From positions 12,965-76,964 of the forward strand of contig JACPQZ010000038.1 of the NCBI GenBank assembly GCA_016190205.1: 64,000 nucleotides of DNA, read 5' to 3'. The notes under the pieces are model-generated. The model worked only from the letters and a program-made list of their open reading frames with translations. It had not been told where the DNA came from and ran no database searches. Each line of letters opens with the position of its first letter. Position 1 is the stretch's first letter. Position numbers and translations under genes: made by a program. Below are positions 40,930 to 53,702 of the stretch, in pieces. The stretch is from Candidatus Omnitrophota bacterium. Lineage in GTDB: Bacteria > Omnitrophota > JACPQZ01.

Positions 40930-42197
40930 TTGAGGATGAGATCCCCGCCGAGGTAAGGGGCAAGACACTCCGGCAGGCGCACGGTTCCATTTTCCTCTTG
41001 TCCACTTTCGAGAAGTGCCGCAACGGTTCTGGCCAGGGCCACCCCTGATCCGTTCAGCGTATGAACAAACTCGAGTCCCTTGCCGGTCTTAGGCCGATAA
41101 CGAATGCCGATACGGCGCGCCTGGAAATCCTCAAAATTGCTGCAACTTGAAACCTCGAGCCACTTTTCCACCCCAGGCGCCCAGACCTCCAGGTCGTAGC
41201 ACTTCGTTGAGGCAAAACTCAAGTCTCCGCGGCAGAGCTCCATCGTTCGAAAGGTTAGCCCAAGCGCCTTGAGCACCTCTTCGGCGTTCCCCACCAGCTT
41301 TTCCAGCTCTTCATACGAGGTCTCCGGCCGCACAAACTTCACAAGCTCCACCTTGTCGAACTGATGCACCCTCAAGAGTCCTTTCGTGTCCTTCCCGTAG
41401 GATCCTGCCTCCCGCCTGAAGCAGGGGGTGTAGGCCGTGTAATAAATCGGAAGGGCGTCCTCACCTAACACTTCACCCTGCAGGAGATTGGTAACAGGTA
41501 CCTCCGCCGTAGGGATCAGAAAGTAATCCTCGTCTCTTAAGCGGTACATATCCTCTTCCAGATTGGGGAGCTGACCTGTCCCCGTCATAGACTTTCGGTT
41601 GACCAGTGCGGGAGGCCATACCTCCACGTAGCCATGCTTGGAGGTGTGAAGGTCCAGCATAAAATTGACAAGCGCCCTCACCAAGCGGGCCCCTTTACCC
41701 ATAAAAAGGGCAAACCCGCTTCCCGCAATTTTACTTGCCCTTTTAAAATCTAAAATTCCCAACTTCTCACCAATCTCTAAGTGAGTTTTGCACTTATAAT
41801 TAAAGCGTTTCTCATTACCATGCTGACGCACCTTCTTATTGTGTGAACTATCAGACCCTTGTGGTGTAGAAATATGAGGGAAATTTGGGACCTTATATAT
41901 CAAAACATCTAGTTTTTTATCTATATCCTCCACATCAGTCAGAACTGAAGAGGCGCTTTCTGATGTTTTACTCAACTCTTTTATCTTCGCACTAAAATCC
42001 TTGTTTTCTCTCTGCAAAACGCCGATTTCTTTATTGGCTACGTTCTGCCTCGCGCGCAGGCTTTCCAGCTCAACCAAAAGCTCGCGCCTTCGCTCATCGA
42101 GCTTGAGCAGCTCATCGAGGTTAAACGAGTATCCTCTATCGCGCAATGCTTCCCGCACCCTTTGGGGATTTGACCGAATCATTTTTATATCGAGCAT
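40926..42197 (-). CDS. serS: Seryl-tRNA synthetase
   Basis: 423 residues: N-terminal tRNA-binding coiled-coil arm, then the class II core with motif 2 (PCFRREAGSYGKDTKGLLRVHQFDKVEL) and motif 3 (LNGSGVALARTVAALLE). It charges tRNA-Ser; three tRNA-Ser genes lie downstream. The segment from about 41,740 to 42,010 (end of the arm and start of the core) is clearly AT-richer than the rest of the gene, with an unusual Lys/Ser/His/Asn-rich stretch, suggesting recombination or relaxed constraint. ATG at 42197, 3 bases after rtcB. Confidence 0.95.
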   Translation of the reverse strand: MLDIKMIRSNPQRVREALRDRGYSFNLDELLKLDERRRELLVELESLRARQNVANKEIGVLQRENKDFSAKIKELSKTSESASSVLTDVEDIDKKLDVLIYKVPNFPHISTPQGSDSSHNKKVRQHGNEKRFNYKCKTHLEIGEKLGILDFKRASKIAGSGFALFMGKGARLVRALVNFMLDLHTSKHGYVEVWPPALVNRKSMTGTGQLPNLEEDMYRLRDEDYFLIPTAEVPVTNLLQGEVLGEDALPIYYTAYTPCFRREAGSYGKDTKGLLRVHQFDKVELVKFVRPETSYEELEKLVGNAEEVLKALGLTFRTMELCRGDLSFASTKCYDLEVWAPGVEKWLEVSSCSNFEDFQARRIGIRYRPKTGKGLEFVHTLNGSGVALARTVAALLESGQEENGTVRLPECLAPYLGGDLILK

Positions 42198-42200
42198 GGG

Positions 42201-43670
42201 TTACCCTTTAATGACTCCGAGCGGCTTTAAGCGCGCCACCGGCCGCGCAATCCCCGCCCTTTCAACGACTGAAACCACGCTATTGACATCCTTGTAAGCC
42301 TGCGGCTGTTCCTCATCCAGACCATGGCGATCCCGCGCCATGGCAACTACACCAGCATCTTCGAGCTCGCGGGCGATGTCCCTCCCCTTCGAAGCTCGGA
42401 TGGCGGCCTTCCTCGACATCTGCCTTCCCGCCCCGTGGCAGCAGGTACCGAAGGTCTCTTGCATAGCCTGCTCCGTGCCAACCAAGACATAGGAGGCCCG
42501 CCCCATGTCTCCAGGGATGATGACGGGTTGACCGACTGCGCGGTATTCCTCCGCAAGTTCAGGGTGCCCGGGGCCAAAGGCCCGGGTGGCCCCCTTACGG
42601 TGTATGCAGAGCTCTTTTTCCTTGCCGTTTACGCGATAGCGTTCGAACTTGGCGATATTATGCGCCACGTCGTAGACCAAATCCATACCCAAATCGCGCG
42701 GGCCCATTTTAAAAAAGCGCTCAAACGTGTGGCGCGCGAGGTGTAGTAGGCACTGGCGGTTGGCCCAGGCAAAGTTCGCGGCCGAGCGCATGGCGCCTAA
42801 ATAACTCTGCCCCTCGCGCGAGTGGATGGGAACACAGCACAGTTGCGGGTCCGGCATCTGGATCCCATATCTCCCCATTGCCGCGGTCATAACCCTCAAG
42901 GTATCCTCACACACCTGGTAGCCCAATCCTCGAGACCCCGAGTGAATCATGACCGTGACTTGGCCCTCATGCAAATGAAGTACTTGAGCTGCCTCTGGAA
43001 AGAATATCTTCTCGACCTTCTGCACCTCCAGAAAGTGGTTCCCGGAACCCAAGCTCCCCAGCTGGCGCTTGCCCCTTTCATACGCCCGCTCGCTCACCTC
43101 GTCGGGCCTGGCCTCCTCGAGACAGCCCTCGGCCTCCGTTGCCTTTAAATCCTCTGGACGCGCAAATCCTTTATCCAGCGCCCAGTGAGACCCTTCTTCC
43201 AAAACACCCCTAAGCTCACTCCGGCCGAGCTGAATCTCGCCCTTGACCCCCAGCCCCGTCGGGATCTCGTTAAAAAGTGTCGCGATGAGACTCTTAAGCC
43301 TCGGCCGCACCTTTTCTTCTTCCAAATTCGTCCGCACGAGCCGGACCCCGCAATTGATGTCGAAACCGATCCCGCCAGGTGTAACGACACCCCCCTCATC
43401 CGGGTCCGTGGCCGCCACCCCGCCGATGGGAAACCCATAACCCCAGTGAATATCGGGCATGGCCAGGGAGTAGCGCACGATACCAGGTAGATGCGCCACA
43501 TTTACCACCTGCTCGAGGGCCTTGTCCTTTCGGATTCCTTCCAAAAGTGTTTCATCCGCAAGAATAAGTCCCGGAACCCGCATGCCCGGATCAAACGACT
43601 TTGGGATACGCCAGCGGCAGTCGTCGATCTTTTCGAGAGGAATTCCCGAAGTCATGGAGAGACTAGACAT
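42201..43670 (-). CDS. rtcB: RNA-splicing ligase RtcB
   Basis: 489 residues. Seen: PDIHWGYGFPIGGVAATD, the metal-site Cys in GGIGFDINCGVRL, the HSGSRGLG loop and the guanylated-His region CCHGAGRQMSR. It joins 2',3'-cyclic phosphate (or 3'-phosphate) RNA ends to 5'-OH ends in RNA repair or tRNA splicing. The ATG at 43670 overlaps the archease stop by 8 bases (ATG at 43655 is an alternative); longer frames to 43802 lie inside archease. Its activator archease is immediately upstream. Confidence 0.95.
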   Translation of the reverse strand: MSSLSMTSGIPLEKIDDCRWRIPKSFDPGMRVPGLILADETLLEGIRKDKALEQVVNVAHLPGIVRYSLAMPDIHWGYGFPIGGVAATDPDEGGVVTPGGIGFDINCGVRLVRTNLEEEKVRPRLKSLIATLFNEIPTGLGVKGEIQLGRSELRGVLEEGSHWALDKGFARPEDLKATEAEGCLEEARPDEVSERAYERGKRQLGSLGSGNHFLEVQKVEKIFFPEAAQVLHLHEGQVTVMIHSGSRGLGYQVCEDTLRVMTAAMGRYGIQMPDPQLCCVPIHSREGQSYLGAMRSAANFAWANRQCLLHLARHTFERFFKMGPRDLGMDLVYDVAHNIAKFERYRVNGKEKELCIHRKGATRAFGPGHPELAEEYRAVGQPVIIPGDMGRASYVLVGTEQAMQETFGTCCHGAGRQMSRKAAIRASKGRDIARELEDAGVVAMARDRHGLDEEQPQAYKDVNSVVSVVERAGIARPVARLKPLGVIKG

Positions 43671-44079
43671 CAAAAATGACCTCCGCGACCCATTTCCCCT
43701 TCTTCTCTTCGACCCGCAGCCCATGCCGGGTGACTGCCTTGACTTCCTTCTTGAGTACATGCGCCTTCTGATCCAGCCCTTCGCCCCCGACTTCTGCGAC
43801 AAGACCTATGGAGCCCTTCCAGCGCACATTAAACTTTGAAAAAAGGCTCTCCCCAACTTCCGCGCGGTACAAAAGCTCGCTCAACCATTCAACGAAAAGC
43901 CCTTCGACGCTCGAGGATTTTAGCTCAAGGTGAAGAGCCTTCCTGGGTTTGACGCGCCTAAGATCCGTCATAAGAGAAAAAAGCCCCGCCGCGGCGTTTT
44001 CAAAAAGCTCTTCGCGGGAGGCGCCAAACACCCTTAAGGCCGCATCGGCCGTATGCTCAATCGTTTCGTACCGCTTCGT
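43663..44079 (-). CDS. Archease, RtcB activator, with non-canonical start
   Basis: About 138 residues beginning [20 protein letters not shown] and ending [15 protein letters not shown] is the conserved metal-site motif; archease helps RtcB turn over by promoting guanylylation. The frame is open back to a TAA near 44164, but there is no ATG, GTG or TTG before HTAD. The family start, MKRYE, aligns with ACG-AAG-CGG-TAC (44079); an ATT at 44061 overlaps the gyrA stop as ATTGA. The only canonical start (GTG at 44031) would delete HTAD. I give 44079 as the likely start. Confidence 0.78.
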   Translation of the reverse strand, partial: TKRYETIEHTADAALRVFGASREELFENAAAGLFSLMTDLRRVKPRKALHLELKSSSVEGLFVEWLSELLYRAEVGESLFSKFNVRWKGSIGLVAEVGGEGLDQKAHVLKKEVKAVTRHGLRVEEKKGKWVAEVIFDV

Positions 44080-47000
44080 TGCCCAAGGCCTCCGCCTGTT
44101 CTTCTCCCTCCTCCGGCTGGATCCGCGCCACCCCTGCCACTTTATCCCCGGCCTTAAGCGAGATTAGTTTCACCCCCTGCGTCCCGCGCCCCATGACCCG
44201 GATATCGCGCACGGCAACCCGCACCACCATACCCTGCGACGACATGATCATGAGCTCATCTTCATCCCGCACCATCTTGGCGTCTACCGCGTCTCCATTT
44301 TTGGCGCCGGTCAAGATGTTGCGAACCCCCTTGCCGCCGCGATTGGTCTTCCGGTAGTCCTCAAACTTGCTGCGTTTTCCCCGCCCCTTGGCCGTTACGG
44401 TAAGAAGTGTAGCGTGCTTCTGCGAAACGCACATGCCGATCACCCGGTCTCCTTTGGCGAGGCGCACGCCTTTGACCCCGCGGGCGCCGCGCCCCATCGC
44501 CCGCACCTTCGCCTCGTCAAACCGGCACGCCTGACCCTTCGCCGTAGCAAGAAGAATCTCCTGCTTTCCATCTGTCTCGCTGGCCTCGATCAGCCGGTCT
44601 CCCTTATCCAGAGTGATGGCGATGATGCCGCCCCGGCGTGGATGACTAAAGTGGGAAAGGGAACACTTTTTGATGACCCCCTGCTCCGTCGCCAAGACCA
44701 GAAAGTGGTCCTCGGCAAACTCCTTGACGGGCATGTGGCTCGTGATCTGTTCGCCCTGGGCGAGCTCCAGGAGGTTTACGATCGCCTTCCCCTTGGCCTG
44801 CCGCGAGGCCTGCGGAATCTCAAACACCTTGACCCAGTGCACACGGCCCTTATCCGTAAAAAAGAGCATGTAATCATGGGTGGAGGCCACGAAGAGATGC
44901 TCGACAAAATCCTCCTCCTTCATCTTTCCACCCGTCACCCCCTTGCCGCCGCGCCTCTGCTTGCGGTATACAGACACCGGCAGGCGCTTGACATAGCCGG
45001 CGTGACTCACCGTGATGACCACGTCCTCTTTGGCAATCAGGTCCTCGATCTCAAAATCCTCGGCCTGGGCCAGGATCTCGGTCCTGCGCTCATCGTTATA
45101 CTTCTTCTTGATCTCCTCGGTTTCCTCCTGAATAAGCTTTAAGACCTTGGTGCGAGATTTTAAGATCGACTGGTAGAGCTCTATCCTTTTGATGACGTCC
45201 AGATACTCCTCCTCGATCTTGTGCCGCTCAAGCTGCGTGATCCGCTGAAGCTGGAGTTCAAGGATCGCCTTCGCCTGTATCTCGGAAAGCTTGAAGTCCT
45301 TCATAAGGCCGGCCTTCGCCTCCTCGGGCCCCTTGGATCCCCGGATGAGCTTCACGATCTTGTCAATATTGGCCTGGGCAATCTTTAAACCCTCCAGGAT
45401 ATGCGCCCGCTGCTCCGCCTGGTCCAGAAGGAACCGTGTCCGGCGTGTGATCACCTCTTCGCGGTGTTTGATGAAGTACTCGATCATCTGCTTAAGCGAC
45501 AAAACCCGAGGTCTGTTGTCCACCAGGGCCAGCATGATGACGCCGAAGGTCTCCTGCATCTGCGTGTGCTTATAGAGCTGATTGAGGACCACCTGGGCAT
45601 TGGCATCTCGCTTGATCTCGATCACGATACGCATCCCTTCCCGATCCGACTCGTCTCGGATATCGCTGATGCCCTCCAAGCGCTTACCGGTCACGAGATC
45701 CGCAATGGCACTGATCAAGGTCGCCTTATTCACCTGATACGGGATTTCGGTCACGATAATAGCCTCCCGGTTGCCGCGAAGCTCTTCGATCGAGGCCCGG
45801 GCCCTGACCAAGACACGCCCCCGGCCCGTTTCATAGGCGCTCCGGATGCCGTCCCGCCCAAAAATGATCCCGCCCGTCGGAAAATCAGGACCTTTTACGG
45901 TCTTGAGAAGCTCCTTCGTACCGAGCTCTGGATTCGCGATCACGGCCTGAATCCCTTCGCAGATCTCGCCCAGGTTGTGCGGCGGGATATTGGTGGCCAT
46001 GCCTACGGCGATGCCATTTGAGCCGTTCACCAAAAGGTTGGGTATCCTCGCCGGAAGAACGGTCGGCTCTTGAAGGCTCTCATCGAAATTCGGCATGAAA
46101 TCCACGGTCTTTTTGTCCAGGTCCTCCAAAAGCTCGTTTGTGATGCGGTCAAGCCGCGCCTCCGTGTACCGCATCGCTGCCGCCGCATCACCATCTACCG
46201 AATTGTGGACAAAAACTCCGGCATCGAGCAGGAAGTTGTGGTGCTCGTCAACCGTGATGTCGTAAACATCTGCTGTTTCCTCAACAGGCCGGACACTGAT
46301 TATTCGGTGATTTCGACCTCCCGTGGCACCAGAAAGTTCTTCCGGGCTCTTAAAATAGGTTACCGCTATTCTATAATGCGGCACCCAAGCCCCAGGTCTA
46401 TTCTCGTCGAATAACTCTTCTGTGACAGGCGCATCACCCACGCGCTCCCTAAGCCGTGTCAAATATCTTTCTATTCTGGAGCGCATAACGCGCTTCCGGT
46501 ACTCATCACTTTTCCATCGCTCCCTAAGACTCTTGGCTGCAAGCCGAGAGAGCCGCTCCATCATTTTAGAATCTTCCTGAATTCTTGCCCTGTTGCTTTT
46601 CTGTACCCCGGCCCTCTGGGCTTCTCGAAATTGAGCTTCCTGCCATTGTCTTGCGATTTTTTCACGGTGCTTCAAAACTGTGTCGGGAGCCGACCACAAG
46701 ATCCTGGCCATGCGCCTATGGTGATCCGTCTTGTACTTAGCCCTATAAGAAGCATCCAACCACAATGCCTTGGAATTTTCAGATATCTTTTCCCTCACAA
46801 GAGGATTGCTCAACGCCTTCTGGATGGCCTCGCGAAGCAATTCCCTCTTGCTGGGATCTCTCCACATGGCAAAATTTTTCTTCGAAACAATTGCAGAAAC
46901 ACGCCTTCTTGTTTCATCATCCAGCGGCTTCTTTGTCAAACCTGTTAAAACGCGCGCCATCTTCTCCCGAAAAGAAGGCTCGCTCCACCGCAGCTTTGCG

Positions 47001-48190
47001 CCGCGGGCCATCCTCACACGAAACTCTGGATGCTCCTTATAAAACCGTTTCACCGAGGCGACGCGTTTTTGCTCACTTTTCGGAGTCCTATAGACGTTTT
47101 TCTGGTTGGCAGCACGAATGCGCATACGCCTTTCTTCTCTCGCAAGCGGGTTGGCATCGTAGTAGCCTTTCACTCCGGCACGTTGAGCTGCACGGAATTC
47201 CTCGTCTTGCCAAAGGGCCTTGGCATGCTGACCGTGCTTTTCATTATGCTCACGGAAAGAGAGTCGCTCAATGTTATCCGGAGAATTATTGAAACGGTTG
47301 AAATCCTTGTGATGTCGAATTCGTCCCGCGCTCCGAAGGTACTTGCCCTCATTGATATTAAACTCGTCGGCTAGCCCGTGTACGAACGACCGACTTCCGT
47401 CCACTTGCTGGATTCTTAAATAATCGTTCGAGCGCCTCTCACGAACAGGAGCAAAATCAAAGTACCCAGCCATCAAACTGTCCTGAGGGGTGAGGTCCAC
47501 TGCCTGCTTGTAAGCACCGTTTCGCAAAAGAAACAAATGGTCCGGCGTGCACCGTATGATCTCTCCGTTGTCCAGCAAAACCTGAACGAGTTTTGCCTGC
47601 CTGCGGGTCACGCGCGCGTTCCGGGCTCTGCCAATGACAATACGGTTGCTTTTATCGACAGAGTAAACATAAAAGTTTGTTCCCTCCGGGAGCCCGGCCA
47701 GTTGCTCAAAGGTTTTCACGGAGCCATCGGTCAGTTTTATTTTTGTATCACCCGTAAAACAACCAAAATTCCCCTGCCCATCCACCAAGGGATAGCGCAG
47801 GCTAAAATCCTGTACCATGCGCACCAGCGCGTCGTACACCGCCGTGTCCCCATGCGGGTGGTATTTTCCAAGGGTCTCGCCTACGATGCGCGCGCTCTTC
47901 TTATACGGCCTGTTAAAATGGAGGCCCAGGTCATCCATGGCATAGATGATGCGGCGGTGCACAGGCTTCAAGCCATCGCGCACATCCGGGAGGGCCCGCC
48001 CGATGATCACGCTCATGGCATAATCAATATAGCTCGTCTTAACCTCTTCCCCAATGTCACGGTCGACGACCTTTTCATTCAAGGCGTAGGGATTCCTAGG
48101 GGCCGCCTTGTCGGGAGCCGCCTGCTCTTCCGGGGGATTCGGTGGGGTGCCTTTTTCCCCGTCACCGCCCTTGCTCTTCTTACGCGCCAT
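44057..48190 (-). CDS. gyrA: DNA gyrase subunit A, interrupted by an intein
   Basis: 1377-residue precursor; without the 520-residue intein the mature subunit is 857 residues, a normal length. Features: N-terminal winged helix ([29 protein letters not shown]), the catalytic Tyr in [11 protein letters not shown] (Y675 of the precursor, Y155 mature), the tower and coiled coil, and a C-terminal pinwheel with a GyrA-box-like QRRGGKGV. With GyrB it supercoils DNA and is the quinolone target. It follows gyrB by 22 bases, and its stop overlaps the archease region. The C-terminus is acidic. Confidence 0.96.
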   Translation of the reverse strand: MARKKSKGGDGEKGTPPNPPEEQAAPDKAAPRNPYALNEKVVDRDIGEEVKTSYIDYAMSVIIGRALPDVRDGLKPVHRRIIYAMDDLGLHFNRPYKKSARIVGETLGKYHPHGDTAVYDALVRMVQDFSLRYPLVDGQGNFGCFTGDTKIKLTDGSVKTFEQLAGLPEGTNFYVYSVDKSNRIVIGRARNARVTRRQAKLVQVLLDNGEIIRCTPDHLFLLRNGAYKQAVDLTPQDSLMAGYFDFAPVRERRSNDYLRIQQVDGSRSFVHGLADEFNINEGKYLRSAGRIRHHKDFNRFNNSPDNIERLSFREHNEKHGQHAKALWQDEEFRAAQRAGVKGYYDANPLAREERRMRIRAANQKNVYRTPKSEQKRVASVKRFYKEHPEFRVRMARGAKLRWSEPSFREKMARVLTGLTKKPLDDETRRRVSAIVSKKNFAMWRDPSKRELLREAIQKALSNPLVREKISENSKALWLDASYRAKYKTDHHRRMARILWSAPDTVLKHREKIARQWQEAQFREAQRAGVQKSNRARIQEDSKMMERLSRLAAKSLRERWKSDEYRKRVMRSRIERYLTRLRERVGDAPVTEELFDENRPGAWVPHYRIAVTYFKSPEELSGATGGRNHRIISVRPVEETADVYDITVDEHHNFLLDAGVFVHNSVDGDAAAAMRYTEARLDRITNELLEDLDKKTVDFMPNFDESLQEPTVLPARIPNLLVNGSNGIAVGMATNIPPHNLGEICEGIQAVIANPELGTKELLKTVKGPDFPTGGIIFGRDGIRSAYETGRGRVLVRARASIEELRGNREAIIVTEIPYQVNKATLISAIADLVTGKRLEGISDIRDESDREGMRIVIEIKRDANAQVVLNQLYKHTQMQETFGVIMLALVDNRPRVLSLKQMIEYFIKHREEVITRRTRFLLDQAEQRAHILEGLKIAQANIDKIVKLIRGSKGPEEAKAGLMKDFKLSEIQAKAILELQLQRITQLERHKIEEEYLDVIKRIELYQSILKSRTKVLKLIQEETEEIKKKYNDERRTEILAQAEDFEIEDLIAKEDVVITVSHAGYVKRLPVSVYRKQRRGGKGVTGGKMKEEDFVEHLFVASTHDYMLFFTDKGRVHWVKVFEIPQASRQAKGKAIVNLLELAQGEQITSHMPVKEFAEDHFLVLATEQGVIKKCSLSHFSHPRRGGIIAITLDKGDRLIEASETDGKQEILLATAKGQACRFDEAKVRAMGRGARGVKGVRLAKGDRVIGMCVSQKHATLLTVTAKGRGKRSKFEDYRKTNRGGKGVRNILTGAKNGDAVDAKMVRDEDELMIMSSQGMVVRVAVRDIRVMGRGTQGVKLISLKAGDKVAGVARIQPEEGEEQAEALGNEAVRND
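46202..47761 (-). mobile_element. GyrA intein with HNH homing endonuclease
   Basis: 520 residues (C144 to N663 of the precursor). It begins with [10 protein letters not shown], has block [13 protein letters not shown], block [16 protein letters not shown], and ends VFVHN before Ser of the C-extein, so all splicing residues are present. The centre holds an HNH nuclease ([21 protein letters not shown]) and then about nine 20-25-residue Arg/Lys/Trp repeats of NUMOD type that probably bind DNA. The insertion is at GNFG|SVDGD, 11 residues before the catalytic Tyr, not the Y|T site known from mycobacterial gyrA. The DNA is AT-richer than the exteins. Confidence 0.95.
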
Positions 48191-48212
48191 GCCTTAGAAC
48201 CGCCTCTTCCAT

Positions 48213-50696
<2,484 letters not shown>

Positions 50697-50808
50697 CTAT
50701 CCGAAAGGATTAACTGGCTAGAATGCATCGGATCGGTTGGCTCCCGGCAGATAGCCACAACCGACTGAGCCCACACCCAAACGCGCAACGAGGCCTTGAA
50801 ATAGCCCG

Positions 50809-51117
50809 TCATACCCTGCCCAGCCTGAAATGAACAGCGGTCACCGCTCCCCGGCCCAATGCCCGGGACAATTTCTCCAACAGCGCGACCTTTATCCTTT
50901 GGTTGAGATCGTAAAGCCAGGTGGGATGATCCACGTATACCAAAAGCTGGCCGTCTTTAATCCGAACCGGCCTACTGTGCCGTGCGGCCCTCCCACCTAC
51001 CCAGCGCGGCCACTCTCTGAAAACAGAGCTTTCTTTCGATTGCCCCTTGACTTCTATTTGCTCGAATACCTTGCCTAATACGTTCCCCAGTCTTGCGGTA
51101 TCGGCGCTTCGGGTCAT
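50809..51117 (-). CDS. DciA-like (DUF721) helicase-loading protein
   Basis: 102 residues with the DUF721 core: FEQIEVKGQSKESSVFREWPRWVG then RPVRIKDGQLLVYVDHPTWLYDLNQRI and a C-terminal KLSRALGRGAVTAVHF. DciA proteins help load the replicative helicase DnaB in bacteria lacking DnaC/DnaI. It sits where recF usually lies, between dnaN (ATGA overlap) and gyrB; recF itself is absent from the window. Confidence 0.84.
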   Translation of the reverse strand: MTRSADTARLGNVLGKVFEQIEVKGQSKESSVFREWPRWVGGRAARHSRPVRIKDGQLLVYVDHPTWLYDLNQRIKVALLEKLSRALGRGAVTAVHFRLGRV

Positions 51118-52205
51118 GAGAGTTGCATGGGCATTACAACGTAAAGATAGTCATCCCCCGTTCGTATGACGCCGGGCTTCTCGGCATCTTCCAGTTCTAG
51201 AGAGATCTCCTCCAGAGCGATATTCTTAAGCGCGTCCATCAGGAAACCGGGATTAAAGCCCGCGACTACGGCATCCCCTGAATAATGGGCATCCACCTCC
51301 TCGCGCGCTTCTCCTACCTCGCCCGACTGCGCCGAAGTCGTGAGCCGGTTTTTCCCGAGCTCGAGACGAACCGGCTGCGATGAGCCTGCCAGCAAGCTCA
51401 CACGCTTCACCGCGCTCAAAAAATCTTCCCTTCTGATCTTTATCTCTTTACCCTTATGCTTCGGGATGACCTGCTCGTAGTTTGGAAACTGCCCCTCGAT
51501 CAACCGGGAGTATAGTTTTGTCCGGTCGAAGTCGAACCGTATCTGGTTTTCCCCGAAGTGCACAACCACGTTTCCGCCCCCGCCCATGTTGCGGTTCAGC
51601 TCATGCACCGTTTTTGCCGGGATGATCACTTCTTTCTCCAGCGCCTCTGGAGAAATCCCTTTTCTCTTAACAACCGATAAACGCCTCCCGTCCGTTGCTA
51701 CAACCTTTACTTCCCCGCCACAAACTACCATGAGCACACCGTTCAGGACGTAGCGCGTCTCATCGTGAGAGACAGCAAAGCTCGTGATCGCGAAAAACTC
51801 TTTGAGCACTTCTTGAGGAAGCGTTAATATCTCCTGTGTATTAAGTTCCGGGGGTTTGGGGAAGTCATCGCTTGGGGTGCCCATAATTTTGAAATAGGCC
51901 TTCCCGCATTCTATCTCGACGGTGTTGTTCTTTCTCACAGTTATCTCTATCTCGCCGTCGGACAACTCCTTTATGATGTCGTAAAACTTGCGGCCCGGAA
52001 CCGTAATAGACCCTGTCTCCCCCACCTCTGCGTCCATTTCGGTCTGTATCGCTATCTCAAGGTCTGTCCCGGACCAGTATAATTTTGATTTGTGGGCTTC
52101 CAGGTGAATGTTCGAGAGAATGGGAAGGGTGCTCTTGGTAGCTGTTGCATTAACCACACTCTGCGCGCAACGGATCAGTTCTTGTTTTGGTGCCTTGATT
52201 TGCAT
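51114..52205 (-). CDS. dnaN: DNA polymerase III beta (sliding clamp)
   Basis: 363 residues in three clamp domains. N-terminal block MQIKAPKQELIRCAQSVVNATATKSTLPILSNIHLEA is typical, as are ETRYVLNGVLMVV with the GRRLSVV loop in the middle domain, and the C-terminal DDYLYVVMPMQL, which forms part of the partner-binding pocket. It encircles DNA as the polymerase processivity factor. AGAGGGTGAA precedes the ATG. Downstream of dnaA with a 150-base gap that holds a DnaA box. Confidence 0.96.
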   Translation of the reverse strand: MQIKAPKQELIRCAQSVVNATATKSTLPILSNIHLEAHKSKLYWSGTDLEIAIQTEMDAEVGETGSITVPGRKFYDIIKELSDGEIEITVRKNNTVEIECGKAYFKIMGTPSDDFPKPPELNTQEILTLPQEVLKEFFAITSFAVSHDETRYVLNGVLMVVCGGEVKVVATDGRRLSVVKRKGISPEALEKEVIIPAKTVHELNRNMGGGGNVVVHFGENQIRFDFDRTKLYSRLIEGQFPNYEQVIPKHKGKEIKIRREDFLSAVKRVSLLAGSSQPVRLELGKNRLTTSAQSGEVGEAREEVDAHYSGDAVVAGFNPGFLMDALKNIALEEISLELEDAEKPGVIRTGDDYLYVVMPMQLS

Positions 52206-52327
52206 TTCACCCTCTTTTACTATTACTTGGTTATTTTACAGTATAACAGTCTCAGCTAATAGGATTATTTTTAATGTTGATAAGCACATAACTGTTTGGA
52301 AACACGATAGATAGGTTGTGTAGAAAA

Positions 52328-52336
52328 TGTGGATAA
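52328..52336. promoter_or_regulatory. Perfect DnaA box in the dnaA-dnaN gap
   Basis: TGTGGATAA, the reverse complement of consensus TTATCCACA. The surrounding 150-base gap is AT-rich. It may serve in origin function or in autoregulation of dnaN. Confidence 0.7.
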
Positions 52337-52355
52337 GTCGGCGATTTTCCAATAG

Positions 52356-53702
52356 TTATGAGTAGGAATTTACCCCGCGTATTAATGTTGTTAGCCGTGT
52401 TACTAACTCGCGCATATTCGGCTTTGTTTTAACCTCGTTGTTAATTTTGGCGTATGCGTGTAGCACCGTGGCGTGGTCTCTCCCGCCGAAATGCTCCCCA
52501 ATGGAAGGTAAGGAATGATCTGTCAACTCCCTGGATAAAAACATAGCCACCTGGCGCGGATAAGCAATGGAGCGGACGCGCCTTTTGGATACCATATCTT
52601 GGAAGCGGACCCCAAAGTAATCAGCAACCCTATGCTGAATAAGATCTATGGTCAACTTAGAATCTTCTTCCCTAAACGTGTCCTTGAGTAATTCCTTGGT
52701 AAGATCGATTGTGACGGGTGTACTTGTGAGTTCCGCAAAAGCGGCAACACGTATTAGTGCACCTTCAAGTTCTCTTATATTAGTTTTAATGCGTTGCGCA
52801 ATATAAGCGGTAACTTCGTGCGGTACAAAAACTTTTCCACACTCACACTTTTTCCTCAAAATAGCCATTCTAGTTTCATAGTCAGGCTGTTGTATATCAG
52901 TAATTAAGCCCCACTCAAAGCGCGATACCAAACGTTCTTCCATAGTTGCAATGTCCTTTGGGGATCTGTCGGAAGACACTACAATCTGCTTGTGCGCGTC
53001 ATAGAGGGCGTTGAAGGTATGAAAGAATTCCTCCTGGGTACTTTCTTTGCCTGCGATAAATTGAATATCGTCGACAAGCAGGACGTCCACCTCCCGGTAT
53101 TTTTTACGGAACGAGGCCGTGCTTCTTGTTTGGATGGCGCCGATGAGCTGGTTGGTGAACTGCTCGCTCGAGGTATACACAATGTGGGCTTCCGGGTTCT
53201 GCACAGCCACCCTGTGGGCGATGGCCTGCATGAGATGGGTTTTGCCCAGACCAACCCGTCCATGTATAAAAAGCGGATTGTAGGCCCTTGCCGGAGAGTC
53301 AGTGACTGCTACGGCGGCCGCATGTGCAAAGCGGTTATTATTTCCGACCACAAAACTGTCAAAAGTATACCTGGGATTGAGCCCGGAGGAGTGAAACGCT
53401 TTCTCGTGGATCGGCTTGGGCCGCGGGATGAAAGGGCGTTGAACCTGCTCGGGGCGCGACTGGTATTCCACCTGGACCGGGGATCCGACCAGTTCGCCTA
53501 GGGCGTGCTCGATCGTCTTCTGGTAATGCCCCTTAAGCCAGTCGGCAAAGAACCGGTTGGGCACGAGCACGGTAGCCTTGTCTTTGTCTATTTCCGAAAG
53601 GTGTGTGGGCGTGAACCAGGTTTGGTAGGCTTGCTCATTGACAGAGTTGTGGATAAGATCTAGGGCGTCTGACCACAACTTCTCACAAGAAAGCACAGGC
53701 AT
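52356..53702 (-). CDS. dnaA: Chromosomal replication initiator DnaA
   Basis: 448 residues: domain I helicase-contact region (MPVLSCEKLWSDALDLIHNS), AAA+ core with Walker A (GRVGLGKTHLMQAIAH), Walker B (VDVLLVDDIQFIAG), sensor motifs, and domain IV DNA-binding helix (YPRQVAMFLSRELTDHSLPSIGEHFGGRDHATVLHA). The 3' half is AT-richer than the flanking genes. A DnaA box, TGTGGATAA, lies within the first codons (53648-53656). Oriented away from rpmH. Confidence 0.97.
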   Translation of the reverse strand: MPVLSCEKLWSDALDLIHNSVNEQAYQTWFTPTHLSEIDKDKATVLVPNRFFADWLKGHYQKTIEHALGELVGSPVQVEYQSRPEQVQRPFIPRPKPIHEKAFHSSGLNPRYTFDSFVVGNNNRFAHAAAVAVTDSPARAYNPLFIHGRVGLGKTHLMQAIAHRVAVQNPEAHIVYTSSEQFTNQLIGAIQTRSTASFRKKYREVDVLLVDDIQFIAGKESTQEEFFHTFNALYDAHKQIVVSSDRSPKDIATMEERLVSRFEWGLITDIQQPDYETRMAILRKKCECGKVFVPHEVTAYIAQRIKTNIRELEGALIRVAAFAELTSTPVTIDLTKELLKDTFREEDSKLTIDLIQHRVADYFGVRFQDMVSKRRVRSIAYPRQVAMFLSRELTDHSLPSIGEHFGGRDHATVLHAYAKINNEVKTKPNMRELVTRLTTLIRGVNSYS

